Assembly (NCBI GenBank): GCA_018241225.1
Contig: JAFEEG010000029.1
Location: forward strand, 1 to 64,000
Source: Pseudomonadota bacterium
Lineage (GTDB): Bacteria; Pseudomonadota; Gammaproteobacteria; Burkholderiales; Burkholderiaceae_C
Reading direction: 5' to 3'
DNA: 64,000 bases
Under the pieces are notes generated by a model. The model worked only from the letters and a program-made list of their open reading frames with translations. It was not told where the DNA came from and ran no database searches. Shown one piece after another: positions 63,086-64,000 of the stretch (position 1 is its first letter; every line of letters begins with the position of its first letter). Made by a program: the position numbers and the translations under genes.

Positions 63086-63468
63086 TACTTTCTCCAGCCC
63101 AGGATGAGGTCAAAGAACACCCATTCCAGCGTCTTGTCCGTGAGCCAAAGGAAGATCGACATGATGACGACGAAGGCGAACACATAGCCCGTCATCTGGA
63201 TGGCTTCCTTGCGGGTGGGCCACACGACCTTCTTGACTTCGCGCCACGCGTCGCGACCGAACGCCACCAACTGGCGACCGTGCTCGGACGCAGCAAAAAC
63301 ACCCACCGCCGCGGCCAGGCCAACGAGCAAGGCGATCCACTGCACAACCGCACCCTGGCGTGCCAGCAGATAGAACGCCACGATGGCGCCCACCGCCAGC
63401 ACCACAGCCCCGGCCAGCTTGGCCTTGTCTGCGGTGGTGCTCACGGTTTCGATTTGAGTAGTGGCCAT
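63085..63468 (-). CDS. secE: Preprotein translocase subunit SecE
   Basis: The ~127-residue protein has three membrane segments and the conserved REVKKVVWPTRKEAIQMTGYVF motif before the last helix. SecE is an essential part of SecYEG. I start it at ATG 63468 (MATTQIET) because the longer frame would begin with TTG. Confidence 0.95.
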   Translation of the reverse strand: MATTQIETVSTTADKAKLAGAVVLAVGAIVAFYLLARQGAVVQWIALLVGLAAAVGVFAASEHGRQLVAFGRDAWREVKKVVWPTRKEAIQMTGYVFAFVVIMSIFLWLTDKTLEWVFFDLILGWRK

Positions 63469-63531
63469 CTTGGGCAAATATTCCTGCGGCCTGCTCGGCC
63501 TTGAATTCCACGCGCCTTCTTACAGACGCCG

Positions 63532-63555
63532 AAGCCCGTCACGCGTGACGGGCTT
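63532..63555. other. Perfect 24-base palindrome between trnW and secE
   Basis: AAGCCCGTCACG followed directly by CGTGACGGGCTT forms a perfect inverted repeat of 12 bp per arm with no spacer. No U-tract follows on either strand, so it is not a classical terminator; an RNA processing or attenuation role between tRNA-Trp and secE is possible. Confidence 0.45.
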
Positions 63556-63574
63556 GTTCGGGGCCACCTTCAGG

Positions 63575-63650
63575 TGGCAGGGGCAGTAGGAATCGAACCT
63601 ACAACCTTCGGTTTTGGAGACCGACGCTCTGCCAATTGAGCTATACCCCT
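63575..63650 (-). tRNA. tRNA-Trp (CCA)
   Basis: A 76-base cloverleaf with encoded CCA. The anticodon loop TCTCCAAAA gives CCA. The acceptor stem AGGGGTA pairs with TGCCCCT (one G-U). It lies between tuf and secE, the usual betaproteobacterial position. Confidence 0.95.
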
Positions 63651-63702
63651 CCGACTCTTGATCAGATGAGGTCAGGACACGTTCGTGGCCCGACCTGCAA
63701 AA

Positions 63703-64000
63703 TCACTCGAGGATCTTGGCCACGACGCCCGAACCCACGGTCCGGCCGCCTTCGCGGATAGCGAAGCGCAGACCTTCTTCCATGGCGATGGGGGCGATCA
63801 GCTTGACGGTGATCGACACGTTGTCGCCAGGCATGACCATTTCCTTGTCCTTGGGCAGCTCGATGGAGCCCGTGACGTCGGTCGTGCGGAAGTAGAACTG
63901 CGGACGATAGTTGTTGAAGAACGGCGTGTGACGGCCACCTTCGTCCTTGCTCAGCACATACACCTCAGCGGTGAAGTGCGTGTGCGGCTTGATCGAGCCA
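63703..64000 (-). CDS. tuf: Elongation factor Tu, C-terminal part
   Basis: The last ~99 codons of EF-Tu; the gene continues past the right edge of the window. The sequence YVLSKDEGGRHTPFFNNYRPQFYFRTTDVTG and the end REGGRTVGSGVVAKILE are the third domain of EF-Tu. It precedes tRNA-Trp, secE and nusG on the same strand as in most betaproteobacteria. Confidence 0.96.
   Translation of the reverse strand, partial: GSIKPHTHFTAEVYVLSKDEGGRHTPFFNNYRPQFYFRTTDVTGSIELPKDKEMVMPGDNVSITVKLIAPIAMEEGLRFAIREGGRTVGSGVVAKILE

Overview
The window is GC-rich chromosomal DNA from a betaproteobacterium, most likely Burkholderiales and close to Comamonadaceae (Variovorax/Ramlibacter-like). This rests on protein families and gene order: hemE-priA, rsmB-DUF4390-ntrY/ntrX-like, and tuf-trnW-secE-nusG-rplKAJL-rpoBC. 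No database search was possible, so genus is a guess. Coding density is high and most genes are ordinary housekeeping or metabolic genes.

Layout. 1-3.9 kb: a Uup-like ABC-F ATPase and a phospholipase D-type lipoprotein. 3.9-10.8 kb: a MocR-type regulator divergent from a tightly packed amino-acid cluster (LysE and EamA exporters, aminotransferase, GST, PhzF-like protein, threonine dehydratase). 10.9-18.1 kb: mixed small operons (VOC protein, histidine phosphatase, cutA, GlsB-like protein, creatininase-family protein, LysR, MDR oxidoreductase, EamA exporter, sorbosone dehydrogenase-like lipoprotein). 18.2-23.1 kb: alaX, a DsbD-family reductase, a periplasmic redoxin and hemE. 23.1-25.6 kb: a gap of about 380 bp with two perfect DnaA boxes, then priA.

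27-39.6 kb is the accessory region of interest. Two near-identical periplasmic ClpP-like genes, each with the same promoter block, lie in direct orientation either side of an approximately 11 kb minus-strand cassette. The cassette encodes a TolC-like lipoprotein, two HlyD-type adaptors, a membrane M50 metalloprotease fused to an HlyD-like domain, and a large repeat-rich surface protein with an N-terminal LEPRVLLDA motif and a DUF4347-like domain. No ABC ATPase is present, so this looks like a protease-linked, TolC-dependent export system that I cannot match to a characterised one. It also appears damaged or phase-variable. A 0.65 kb block inside the surface-protein gene is inverted (flipping it back restores the frame at both ends), that block contains a frameshift, and the M50 gene has a one-base frameshift. 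An AT-rich region upstream of the cassette carries helically phased direct repeats.

39.6-51.3 kb: an AEC transporter, rep helicase, a lipoprotein, phospholipase A, an SMP-30 family protein, tRNA-Phe, an NtrY/NtrX-like two-component pair (the regulator lacks the AAA+ domain), a DUF4390 protein, rsmB and a LemA-like protein. 51.4-64 kb: the core transcription/translation block on the minus strand, reading rpoC, rpoB, rplL, rplJ, rplA, rplK, nusG, secE, tRNA-Trp and the 3' part of tuf, with a likely L10 leader, an rplL-rpoB attenuator region and a strong terminator after rpoC.
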